This document shows positions 35,201 through 46,310 of a stretch of DNA of 64,000 bases, in pieces. Source of the DNA: Dryomyza anilis (Eukaryota > Arthropoda > Insecta > Diptera > Dryomyzidae); contig OX638130.1 in the NCBI GenBank assembly GCA_951804985.1, positions 130,089,593 to 130,153,592 on the forward strand, given 5' to 3'. Position 1 is the stretch's first letter, and every line of letters starts with the position of its first letter. The notes beneath the pieces were generated by a model. It had not been told where the DNA came from. It worked only from the letters and a program-made list of their open reading frames with translations, and ran no database searches. Both the position numbers and the translations under genes were made by a program.

Positions 35201-35567
35201 AATTTGCATAGGTTACCTTCGGAAGCATTCAACTAATTGTTGTTGAAACCATATGCGGTACATTGTACTCTCACTGTGCACAAAATATTCGGCAACAATA
35301 TTGATGGCCGATCGGAAATACAACCAATACTCACTACAAGATAACGCGGCCGAATCAAGCATTATTCAGTGGGCGGCATTCCATTCGAACGCACGTTGCA
35401 TTTTCCGCATTTTTAATTCGTCATCAATTTGGCAGTATCCACAATAATTAAACCGTCCATCAGAGAAAGTGAATGAGTGAATGGTTCCGAAATTCTCGTT
35501 CGGTAGTTGTTTATTGTCCACCCTACCGGTACCTACTACGGTTACTTATTCCGTAACACTTTTGCAG

Positions 35568-35656
35568 TCCTCGCCGCATCATGACTCATCATGCAATATG
35601 CATGAAGTCAAAAAATATGCAACAGAATTAATTGAATTGAATAGCAGGGGCAGCAG
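35568..35656 (+). CDS. Candidate internal exon of an unidentified gene
   Basis: Acceptor CACTTTTGCAG at 35567 and donor AGCAG|GTATAC at 35657 enclose 89 bases open in the frame beginning TCC-TCG (29 codons plus 2 bases). The peptide is polar (His-His-Asp-Ser-Ser-Cys, then Glu-Val-Lys-Lys-Tyr-Ala-Thr-Glu-Leu). The leftover AG joins in phase to the first base of the next candidate exon at 35921, making Ser. I recognise no family. The phase match and two consensus splice sites are the main support. Confidence 0.33.
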
Positions 35657-35920
35657 GTATACGTGGTAAAACTGCAAATGCTAGATGTAGCTATTGTTCG
35701 GGAGTACCACCATCGACACATCATGGAGGCACAAGATGCGAGATTGAGAACGATTCTGTTGATTTTAATTTAAAGTTTTGTAAATATAGTATCTACTTGT
35801 TCGAGTGTGTGAATTGCCCTGTTTTTGTCCGTCAATCGAAAATGGTACCGCTACGAAATGTCAGTTGTTGTGCTCCACCTGAGGCAACTACTTGTTTATA
35901 TGCGCATTCATAGTTTACAG

Positions 35921-36101
35921 CATATGTGATACAAACCCAGCCAGCCCACAGTTCGCTGGCATATCAAACCTTTTCCGTCGGTTTCGCAATATTGCTTTGG
36001 CCGCAGCTGCAGAGCGCCTGCGCCAGCAACTGTTGCTAATGAATATTGACAACAACTATATTGCACATCGTTTGAAAGGAAGACAGCAGTTCATGCAGTG
36101 A
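35921..36101 (+). CDS. Candidate terminal exon, helix-forming C-terminus, unidentified
   Basis: Follows acceptor TAGTTTACAG (35920) and completes the Ser codon left by 35568-35656, then runs 60 codons to TGA at 36099-36101. The peptide has Pro-rich, then Phe-Arg-Arg-Phe-Arg, then an Ala/Leu/Gln-rich segment likely to be helical (Ala-Ala-Ala-Ala-Glu-Arg-Leu-Arg-Gln-Gln-Leu), and a basic C-terminus (Arg-Leu-Lys-Gly-Arg-Gln-Gln). Codon use (GCC, CGC, CTG, CAG) is clearly unlike the AT-rich flanks. No known family comes to mind. The upstream start of the gene is not identified; open frames at 35211-35303 and 35304-35447 might belong to it. Confidence 0.38.
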
Positions 36102-36731
36102 AATTTCAAAAAGGTAGTCATTACAGAATGATATAAAAAATGTATTTTTTTGTTACTCACGTTGTTTTTATACAGAATACAAATGAACGGTGTTGGAATT
36201 CTACAATATTTGCATTTTATATAAAGTATTGAACATGTTACTTGTAGCGATTAAACCGTTTTCGATTCAATGTCTATATAAAATTGTCTCGCGGAGAAAT
36301 GGTTCGGCTCCCATATTCTTGTCCAAGACTGGAAATGCTTTATTCAAATACTAAAATAATCTCATACTTTTTCCTTCGAATATTGAATATACATATATCC
36401 TATACACGAAGGTGAATGTCACTAATAGTGACATATGTTAAACGTCGTTTTATTTTAATAGACGTTTAACTAAACTAAGATTAAACTAGGTTTAGATCAA
36501 GTTTATCAGTGCATGTTTAAATACAGTTTAAACTCTCCACATTTTTAAAACTTCTATAGTTTTAAAATAAAAGCGTGAATATCGTTAAATTTTAAAAACA
36601 GAAAGATAATTAGTAATCTTAATATGGCTCTTTAAATATCTATGATATGTTGACTATAGACGAAATGGCATCTAGTTTAAACTACGTTTGGGTATAAAAA
36701 TGAGATTTAAAATGGATATGGCAACGAACCT

Positions 36732-38052
36732 ACACGCTGCAAAAAAAGGGCTCTCCCAAACATAATTTTGCAGGTATTATGTATATCTTTGGAGCTTTAT
36801 GCAAACAAAAGTAGTATTTCATTTTCAAACATTATTATAATAACAGCCAAACATATTATTGTTTTCGTTCAAACATAAAGGGTTTTTCAATAAGAGCGCT
36901 ACAAAAGTTTTTTCAAGGGTTTTTCAACAGGGACGCTACAAAAGTAGAGCGACATGGACAGCAAACGACGCCATATTTTTTTGCCGCTCTTTTGAGTAAG
37001 TTTTCTTCAGTAAGTTTTGCCATTTCATGATGGAAAGATATACGAGCCAACAACGAGTCGAAATTATTAAAATTTACTACCGAAATTTGAATTCGTATAT
37101 CTTTCTATCATGAAATGGCAAACCTTACTGAAGAGAAATGTCAAAAGAGCGGAAAAAAAAAATATAGCATCGTTTGCTATCCCTGTTGCTCTACTTTTGT
37201 AGCGTCCCTGTTGAAAAACCCTTTATTTATGTTCAGTTGAATGTGAAAAACATGTTATTTACATGTAAACATATGCATGTTTACATTTAATTTTAATGTA
37301 AAAATAGTAAATTTAGTGCTAATATCTTCTTTATATAATATTCGTTTTTTCACTATTTTTAAATTACATTTTTTTTTATTTATATTATATAATTATAAAC
37401 TTTAACTATTTTTTATTGTATTACACATATTTTATTTATACTTAATAATTTTATTTCCATCTATTGTTTCTATTTTGAGTTCAGTGAATTATGGATAAAT
37501 TGGATATTTTTTCAAGCAGCCACTATCTGGTATTAACAGTAATTGGTGGTACTTAAACAAATTCTTCCACCAAAAAGAATTTTTGAACTATATGAAAAGT
37601 ATTAATGTGAATGTTACTGAGTGCTAAAAGTAGGCAGCGTTGTTATTTAATTGTGAAATCGTAATGCCAAACATACATATAATCAAAATAATGCTATTAT
37701 TTTTAAATTCGTTATCACCCAGTAACAATCACGAATAACCAAATACATATAATTCAAAGAATCTTTTATTGACGTTGGGTGTGTTAAATAGCAGAAATAT
37801 CAAACATACATATATTAATATCTGATGAAAAATATATATTTCTACAGAAACATTAATATAGTAAATGTATGTAAATTCGCGATTAAAGCAATTTATGTTT
37901 AAAAATCGTATAATAATATTTCAATCTGAACAAAATAATAATACAATTCAATTATAATGTAATTAGATATTACTCCCAATATTTATATGGTGATTTCGAA
38001 TTACGTTATAATTACATTCAAGCATATTCAAACAAATATTTTCTATCGGTGT
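36732..38052 (-). mobile_element. Non-autonomous DNA transposon, copy B (reverse orientation)
   Basis: Reversed relative of 27966-29467: ACACGCTGCAAAAAAAGGGC with CTCTCCCAAACATAA at the left, and TATTTTCTATCGGTGT with CAAACAAATA at the right. It is split by the mariner-like derivative at 36878-37223. Without that insertion it is about 0.98 kb, so shorter than copy A. The interior is AT-rich with AACATA/TATGTT motifs. Confidence 0.6.
36878..37223 (+). mobile_element. mariner-like (IS630/Tc1-mariner) deletion derivative
   Basis: Ends AAGGGTTTTTCAA..TTGAAAAACCCTT are flanked by TA on both sides (36876-36877 and 37224-37225), the target duplication of Tc1/mariner elements. The inverted arms are about 130 bases and share GACGCTACAAAAGTAGAGC and CCGCTCTTTTGA. 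At 37032 the left arm enters the transposase start, readable as MERYTSQQRVEIIKIYY (a helix-turn-helix N-terminus as in DUF4817-type insect transposases). It runs into a stop after about 28 codons because the right arm begins. The left end is doubled: a 37-base partial copy (36878-36914) precedes a second AAGGGTTTTTCAA at 36915. Confidence 0.78.
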
Positions 38053-38395
38053 ATATAGTGAGTCAATACTATTAAATTAAAACAACGTTTAACTTTGAAA
38101 ACAGTTTTACAATGAACGTTTGGAACATTTGGAACAGCTGATAATGTTTTGTATGTGAAAATTTTGTTCAAGAAATGGAAAATAGATTTTAAAATAATAT
38201 TATAAGTGAAATATGACAAATAAAGAAACTATCGAGTAATTCTAGTACATGTGAGAAGACAATTTTGATTTATAGAGTCTGGCGGCGACGAGAAACGAAA
38301 GAGTGTCGATGGACATTTCAAATAGAGTGCAACTATATTTTTAAGGAAATTATTTGTCAAAAACATAAAGATTTAAACATAATATTCATACATAA

Positions 38396-38602
38396 GGGCC
38401 CGTAACTATAGTTAAATTTATTTACAACATTTTTGAAAATTTTTGTATGAAAATAAATTTCAAAAAGCTGTACATTAAAATAAGCTTCAGTTTAAAAATG
38501 TCTAAAGTTACACGCCAAGATGATTAAACACATCCTAAACGACGACTTAGTAACTAAGTTTAACCCACTAATCGAGATAAACTACCACTATAAAGCTGGC
38601 TC
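38396..38602. mobile_element. Probable second copy of the GGGCC..GGCCC Harbinger-like MITE
   Basis: Starts GGGCCCGTAACTATAGTTAA and ends ACTACCACTATAAAGCTGGCTC, parallel to the end AACTATCACTGAAAAACTGGCCC of 54378-54920 (quoted ends: ACTATAAAGCTGGCTC here, ACTGAAAAACTGGCCC there). TAA lies to the left and TTA to the right. Shorter and more diverged. Confidence 0.4.
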
Positions 38603-39169
38603 TTAAGGGTTAAAAAACGACTATAACTTTCATAATTCATACGAATTTCCTTATACCAGCTATCCTACTTCAAAATTCAATTCAAAATTGTTCCTACTTC
38701 AAAATTATTCATGGGACCTAATCTACCTTATTGGTTAATGTTCGTGTATGTTACGAATTCACTGAAGAACCACTGAAATATCGTTCTTTTTTCTATGTAC
38801 ACGGACCAAGGAATATGCTAAATCATAAAAATTTCAGTTTAAGCAACGAAGAAACCACAACCAAACTCAAACTTAATAAGAATTAGACCGTATGATAATA
38901 AACATTTAAAAATTGTCATCATTTGCTAATTATTATCACTACACTAATATCTCTTAAATGTGGTAATTTTATTATTCAGCCCTTGACATAAATCAGTGCC
39001 AAAAGACAATAGCAAATATGCTAAAACTCAAGAATAATGGCGAATTCTAAAGAAGTTCAAATAGAATTTATTAATTTCCAAGTCGAATACCATACACAAT
39101 TCCATTTACAAAAATCTGTACCGGGATCCATTTAGTAATTCATAAAATTTGAAAATTAGTTTTTGACTG

Positions 39170-40075
39170 TCCAGGGAAGAATTACATCTGAGTAGAATTG
39201 TTCTGGGAAATAATCTTTGGCGTAAATTTTTCCATTATCATCAATAGAATTGTCTCAGGAAACAATTGTATCGAGACTAATTGTCTCGGGGAAGAATTGT
39301 CGTGAAAAAATGTTATCAGTATTGTGATTTATTTGTATAAATCAGATGGAACATAGTGTCAATTCAGAGGTAAATTTATAGTCTTTCGAATGATATTTTA
39401 GATTTTATGAAACATAAACTAAAGGATGTTACAAAAACAATTTATACAGTTTGTAAATTCTGCTTAGGAAATAGTTTTGGGATAGCCCAAGGAAATTTTG
39501 TTAAGAAAAGAATCGTCTCAGAGAAGAATTATCTAGGGGTATATTTGGCAGAGAAAGAATTGTCCAGGGAAAAATTATCTGAGTAATGATTGTGTAAGTT
39601 TCCCAATGTACATCACTATATGCTATTCTATATTTTATTCTATGTTTTTAATTGTCAGAAAAGTTATGTCAAATGATAAATGTCAAACTAGGATTAAGTA
39701 TCAATAGAATGTTTTTAAAATAATAAAGCCTATTGTAAATGATCAGCCAACTAATCGGCATCTCTTATATTTATTAAAACATTGAGCTTGCTAAAACATT
39801 AGGCTTGCCTTGGCGCTTTTTAGTGCCGGCATCCCAGATGATAGGTCAGTGGCTTTTATAAGCGCCGGCAATAATACTAGGCAGGACCTAAGCAATTAAA
39901 TTATCTATTAAAACGTCCGACCCTAACGTCCATCTTTACAATTGCCCTTTATTGAACAATCATTACCCAGATAATTTCGCGTAAAATAAATGACCAAAAA
40001 AGAATTTCCTCGAGGAAGAATTTTCTCGGGAAGAATTTGTGCGGCGAAAAATTATCTAAGAAGAATTGTTTGTGA
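39170..40075. repeat. Scattered degenerate ~16-base repeat (GAAGAATTGTCTCGGG)
   Basis: Variants of GAAGAATTGTCTCGGG occur in clusters at about 39170-39310, 39500-39590 and 39995-40070 (for example GGGAAGAATTACATCTGA, GAATCGTCTCAGAGAAGAATT, GAAGAATTTTCTCGGGAAG). The pieces between clusters are ordinary AT-rich DNA. A perfect 16-base palindrome, TCGGACAATTGTCCGA, is nearby at 40091-40106. Confidence 0.5.
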
Positions 40076-40109
40076 AAACAAAATTTTATATCGGACAATT
40101 GTCCGACAT

Positions 40110-43100
40110 TTACACCATTTGTGGTGTAATCGATAGATTGCACTTTATATTTTGGCTTGTATTTCTCATTAAGATCATCGAGTAACTTTACAACGTATAG
40201 TCGATAAAGTCATCATACTCATTACAAGATTATATCACAACTTTAATCGAGAAGTACTATATTTGATGTTTGTATCGTTTTACAGTGTATGCCGCATGCA
40301 TGCAGCGAATTGCTATTAGTTCTTGTGTTTTACCCATAACTGACACATTTGTGTCAAACATCAACTTGTTAAATCACCATCACCACTAAACAGCACACAT
40401 CCACATGCATATATGGACATTCATATAGTAGGTATTACATCCATATCTGAGAATGAGGATATGTACCGAACATATTTAGTAATAGCATAATATGGGATGC
40501 ATATGTTTACCGTGCATGCGGTAAGGGTTTGAGGTGGTCTCGTGGTGCTAGTTAGCAGGTGTATTTGCGTCGTAAACCCACATCTGAAATCTGAATGGCC
40601 AACCACATGATTTCGTGGTAATCTTCAGCAATGTTGTTCTAGGTGGAGCGCACATTTTAAACTGAAAACTGTTTGGTCAGAAGCATTGCAAAATTAGCTT
40701 AAATAAGTGGGCATTTCAGGAAAATGATATTATCTGTGAATTTTCATTTTCATTTTAACGCATCAGCAACGACATAACATTGACGCCATCAATATCTTCA
40801 ACCAGTTGCTAATTACGTCGTACCGTGAGAAGCCCCTGGCGTCAAAGGCATTTTAGGGGCTTCATAACGATTTAGGTTTAATTTATAAAATGAATGTTTT
40901 GCTTTAACACACAAAGACGTTGGTTTAAACATGAAGTCTGGAGGGTTGTCGAGGCAAACCTATTGTCTCTCTAACTCGTGTCACACGAAATACTAAACCA
41001 ATTAATATTGTCACGTCGAGATTAGATGCCATGGCATTAAACTAACTGGTTTAAATGCGGTTATGGTTTCTTACATTCTGGCAGCAAGTTATTTCAATAT
41101 TCGTTTTTACAAAATGGATTCGGAATTGGGTGGAACTTGAGATAGGGGTTAGGGTAAGTTGGGGCCTCTTACGTAATTCATGGGTGGTGTGTGTGCTATA
41201 TAAATGAATGAATGAATGAATGAATGCGTTTTAACAGCTTGATCTTATCAGTTATTCTGTTGATTTGCCAAAACGGTTTTCGGAAATTTGCACCATTTAG
41301 AGCTGCAACTAGGCGGTAACTAATGGTGTGCAAAACTGCAAATTGTAATGAATTCAATGCACCTAAAGTTGGTTTTTACTCGGGGCCGAATGCAAATCGA
41401 CAACAGCAAATGAAGCACATCGAACGTTGAGCGTCGAAGATGTCGGTCGATTCAATTTCGGTCGCAAGTACCATTGTAGAATCGTAGAAATGTAAATTGT
41501 AAATTGAAACATAATAAGCGCTTCGAGGGGCAGCCGAACAGCCGACCGCCTCACATCATTGTCAGGCATAGTAAATTTGCCTGGTACCAGAGTGCTGTAC
41601 AAATGGCACCATGGCGTAGTGTGTAACTGGCACTGGGGGCCTCTTGAGAGTGATTGCGGCTCTGCATCGAGGTGGATATTTTGAGTTTCACAAATTTGTT
41701 GTTAGTGCAACGCATTACATGGTCATACAAATCTACAAACATATAGTAGTCGTAGTCAGCCATAATTTGGGTTAGATTCGAGTTTGGTTCTATTTGGTTC
41801 GGTTCAGTTTAGTTCTGAAGCTGGTTTTGCGATTTGTAACCTTTGCATAATTGATGTTGTTGGCTAAACAAATGCCTGGCTGGCACACAAAGCAGCTTAA
41901 AATTTTACCCCAGAGTGAGTTGATTAAATTGTATTTAAAATCCTATTTGGAGTCAGCGTTGCTGCATTTGCCAAAGGATTGAAATTCAAAATTCATAAGA
42001 ATAAGTAGCTCATTTAAAATCTGTATTGTTTACAATTTATTATTGAGGTGATGAGAAGGGGCATATTAAATAGATTCTGCCAAGTGCATTTTCCGAAACT
42101 ATTATTTTTAAATATATACAGAATTCGAACTATTCGAATAATAAGACCGGCTTAGGGGTCTTTGTTTTCGACATAAGCGAAACAATGCAATTCATGTTAT
42201 ATTAATCCTTTATAATCGACATATACAACAGATTTCATAACTGTTTTAAACATTGTTGATTACACAATAAACCAGAATTTATCGAAACGATAATTTGTGT
42301 AAGCACAAAATATCGTTTTCGAGAATATGAAAATAATAGTATTTTTGATAAAAATAACAACACAAAAGCCAATACAATATCGTAATAGAAAAGTTGACTA
42401 TTTCTGTATGTTTTATCATTATATATATCGAATTGGTATGGAAAAGAATTCATTTTCGACAAAGAAATTTTATTTGTCATTCCGACACACAGTGTGCCCA
42501 AACGCTCATAAATCGGGTGAAATTCGGTATTTTCAGAACCACTCAACCGATTTTAAAAATTTAAAAAGCGCTGTACAGAGAGAACATGCGAGAACTTAAG
42601 TTTTAAAATTGTATTTTGTATCTTTAATGGTTATGGCGATAAAAATCAGTAAAGTTGAGATTTTGTACATGAAATTTTTTTCAAAATTTGTAAAAAATCC
42701 AAAAGTTATCCGATTTTTAAAATTATTTTGTTTATAAAAAGCTTACATTGAGATCTAAAGATAATGTGCTTACATGAGAAAATATCTTGATTAGTATTAA
42801 AGATATAGACTGAAATATGATTTTTTTTTAATTTTTGAAGACTTTACTTTACATATTTATACATAGATTGTACATTTTATCATGAAATAAAAATATTTGT
42901 ATCTAACTTTTATAAACAATTAACACATAAATCAAAAACTGAAAACCGTTTTTAAATATCTCCAGTGGTTTAGTAAATATAAAAATGTAAAGTTTTTGTT
43001 TTCAATTTTTTATTTTTTTTTTTGTAAAAATGGACTTTTTTATTTTTTTTCTTTATTGACATGTATTTTTATTATATTTTTTAGATAAATAAATTTATTG

Positions 43101-43960
43101 AGAATCTTCTAAATTATAAAACTTATCCAAAATATATTTAACCAATCTGACAACACTGGTCAAAATTCAAGTTTTTAATTTTTTTTTAATTTGAACCCCT
43201 GCAGAAAAGTTTTCATAGTCAAAAGGAGAAATAACGATGTTTTAAGGACGAGTTATTTCTACGTATTTTTGCCTCTACTTATTTTTTGCCCGGCGAAGTA
43301 TATGTGCAGGGTAGCATTTTTCCAAAAATACTCAGTTTTTAATGAGACTTAGATTAAAACCGTTATATCTCACTTTATTATATATATTTCCTAAAAATAT
43401 TTCAATAATGCATAAGTACATAAAACTATTGTATAATAAGTAAAAGTTTCATGACGATAAGTTTAATACTAATTGAGATATATTAAATCATATTTTAAGT
43501 TTTTTTTTTATTTTTTTTTTTTTTTATTTTTCTTCTTTTTCAAAAAAAAAGTGTTTATAAACTATATACAGATTGTCTTTATATTCATCATATATATTCC
43601 CTGGAATCTCTTCTTTTCAATGATACCAAACACTTATATATTTACTTTACATATGTGTGCAATATGACATATTAATTAACATCATGTTTCATCAAATTTT
43701 CGAATTTTTTAATTTTATTTTTATTTTGCACATCTGCAGAAAAGTTTTCAAAGCCCTATGTAAAAATTTAGGTTTGCACAGAGCAAACATTTATTTAGAA
43801 TTAGACTCAATTGATTTTTATGTCAAAAATTCCGAAGAATATTCCATTGACTTTCAATATTTGTTTTGTTTAACATCCAAAATTGTTCAATATTTTATCG
43901 AAATCAAAAAGTGTCTTCAAATGGTTTATCTCAAATTTATTTTAGCGAACAGCAGCATAG
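40110..43960. other. Intergenic/intronic DNA; short ORF at 41551-41763 (-)
   Basis: 40380-41900 has moderate GC and contains a TGAATGAATGAATG run (41203-41226). A minus-strand ATG at 41763 opens 70 codons with balanced codon use and no recognisable family; I rate it about one in five of being translated. 42000-43960 is AT-rich with a long poly-T patch at 43500-43545; the frame at 43657-43995 looks fortuitous. Confidence 0.35.
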
Positions 43961-43967
43961 CACATTT

Positions 43968-45030
43968 ATACAGAGTGTTTGGTTCATCGATGTGAATAAT
44001 TCAGAGATTCATTCTATGACTTAAAAAAGGCAAATGTTAAATAAAAAATATATAATTTTGGCACATACTTTAAGATACAGGGTGTTTAAGAAAAATGAAT
44101 ATTACTGACATAACCTAGTCAAGAAAACTGGTTGTACAGGATAATTTGCTGATAAATGAATATCAATTTTTTACATATATTTTAAACAATTAAATCACCT
44201 TTCCAATGGTTTATCACATCTTTAAATCTCATGATTTCTTCATTTTTTAAATGTATGTAAAGTTGAAATTTACAAAAATAAAAATACAAATTTTAACTAT
44301 ATCATTGATTTTCTTAAAACTTGTTTACGGTTCACTCTATTTATTCTAATTTATTATGATAGAACTATTCATTCCCTATATTTTTTAACAATCAAAAAGA
44401 TTTTAACCAGGTTAGAAATGCTACAGAAATAATTAAACAGTGGCGGGTCTTGTGCTTTGGTGGTTGAAATAAAAAAATTATTAAGTTTGGAAATATCATC
44501 ACCAAATATGCTATGTGAACTAATGTGATAATGATTATAATTTAAATAAATATTTAAAATTTGTCTCGATTATTTCGTTTTTTTTTAAATTTCATCACCA
44601 AATCACAAGACCCGCCACTGTTTAATTATTTCTGTAGCAGTATATATCAGTTTAAAATCACTGTAATCAGTTAGAAAGTACTGGGAATAAACTGGTCTAT
44701 CATTATAAATTACAAAAAAAATGGGGTGATCCGTAAAATCAAATACAAAGACAAAGTCAAATTTTGTATTTTTATTATTGGAAATTTCAACTTTACGTAC
44801 ATTAAAAAAAAAGAAATCAGGTGGCTCGAATATGTGATATACCATTAGAGAGGTAATTTAATTGTCTAAAATAATTGTTTAAAATTGATATTTATTTATC
44901 AACAAATTATCCTATATAAACAGTTTTCTTAACTGGGTTATGTCAGTAATATGCATTCCTTAAACACCATGTTTTTGAGTCATAGAATGACCCCCTGCAT
45001 TATTGACATCGATGAACCAAACACCCTATA
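43968..45030. mobile_element. 1.06-kb imperfect palindrome (foldback element)
   Basis: The left arm reads GTGTTTGGTTCATCGATGT near 43975, then CATTCTATGACT, GTGTTTAAG, ATTACTGACATAACC, AAGAAAACTG, GGATAATTTG, and GTAAAGTTGAAATTT near 44259. The right arm carries the same blocks in reverse order and sense from 45025 back to ~44790. The central pair GCTACAGAAATAATTAAACAG / CTGTTTAATTATTTCTGTAGC (44419 and 44637, each ~47 bases with CAGTGGCGGGTCTTGTG) is nearly exact. Pairing therefore runs from the ends almost to a ~120-base centre. No transposase is seen. Confidence 0.7.
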
Positions 45031-45039
45031 TTTTCAATA

Positions 45040-46000
45040 AAATCACATTTATAATTTCGCCACGAATAAAAGCACATTACAGATATCCCAATAGACAGTT
45101 TTGCGGGTAAGAAGTCAAAAATTGCTGATGATGTAGTGTTTAGTGTCCAAATTTGTTGATTTTTCATTGATAACATGGTATTTCAGGTGCGTCTTTAGAA
45201 CAATTTTGGATGAAACTTCACACCTAGGTGCATCATTAGAACATGTATAGATAAAACTGTTCCAATGAGCGTAGATTCACATACAGATGCAGCATTGTAA
45301 GAATTTTGGATGAAAACTGTTCCAATTTACAACTTGGGTTCAGGTCAAATCACAAAGAAACACATTTTTCCAACTGAGTTTGCTCTTGTGCATAGAAATG
45401 GCTATTGGAATAAAATTCTTGAACAAATATATATGCTTTTATTCTTTGTGAAATAATAGTTGTGCTTTTTATCTTAGCTAAATATAAAAAGTGTTTCTTT
45501 TCGTGGCGAAAATAAATGAATGCTTGTTTCCTCAAAAAAAACTCTTTTCTTGCGTATAATAAAAATGTGATTGTTTTCGTGGGGAAACTGAACAAATTCT
45601 ACTTTTTATAGTTAAGAAAAACGTGTTGTTCTTCGTAAGTAAATAGAAACCTGTGGAATATAGAATTTTTCCTCTGTATATATAACGAACTTTAAATTCT
45701 TTTCATATGATTAAAGTTTTTCATACTCTTTTAGGTTTAGTACTGATACCACTTACCGTAAATTTTTAGAAACAATGTTTCCTATATTTAAATGTAATAA
45801 ATTTAACAAATTCATAATATGTATCTTGTATTAACATTTCTTATTTAATATCAGTTATCCACGTTGAGAATCAATTTGAGAATAGTAATATTTGAATTTC
45901 AAACACAACATGTTGGAAACTGAGAATTGGAATAAAACATTATGAATTTCAGTACTGAATTTCACATAATACAACAACATTTTAGATAACAAACTGTAAA
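45040..46000. other. AT-rich DNA with a duplicated splice-donor segment
   Basis: 45110-45660 has weakly repeated phrases (AATTTTGGATGAAA near 45207 and 45301; ACTGTTCCAAT near 45257 and 45317). About 50 bases at 45734-45786 duplicate 46025-46077, including TACG|GTAAGTGGTATCA on the minus strand. No gene is supported in the rest. Confidence 0.4.
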
Positions 46001-46048
46001 ATTGTTTTGTCCGTTTAAAGTTCCAGATTTAGTATTGATACCACTTAC

Positions 46049-46310
46049 CGTAACTCTTCAGAAACATTGTTTCTTTGCCCGCTCAACAGCATTTTCGTAG
46101 TTTTCTTGTCGATTTTGATCGATCTTTTCGATTTGCTTTCGCACAAAATCCATTAATTTTATTCGCACAGCATTTTCGACAACATTGGGCCATAGTACAT
46201 TCGCAGGGCCATATCTTCGTCTTATGGTACGCTTTTCACCTGCTTTAGATTGATGGCGGCGCACTTCCGTTGCGTGGTGTGGCGTAAATTGGCGCTGACA
46301 GGGAATTTTG
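46049..46310 (-). CDS. Candidate exon encoding a basic C-terminal segment, unidentified
   Basis: On the minus strand a frame open from about 46310 runs to TGA at 46060-46058. It is rich in Arg/Lys/Gln/Glu (Lys-Arg-Thr-Ile-Arg-Arg-Arg-Tyr-Gly-Pro, then Phe-Val-Arg-Lys-Gln-Ile-Glu-Lys-Ile-Asp), with a likely amphipathic helix at the end. Nine bases past the stop is an excellent donor (TTACG|GTAAGT, GT at 46048-46047). The donor and ~50 surrounding bases are duplicated at 45734-45786. Either the intron lies in the 3' untranslated region or the true frame differs; a shifted frame is also open to the donor. I recognise no family. Confidence 0.3.

Noticed and set aside
41203..41226. TGAATGAATGAATG run as a regulatory array
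   Set aside because: A simple tetranucleotide microsatellite; nothing beyond the repeat supports a function.
43657..43995. 112-codon plus-strand frame
   Set aside because: Lies in AT-rich DNA, is composed of Phe/Ile/Leu/Lys codons expected from composition, and runs into the palindrome arm.
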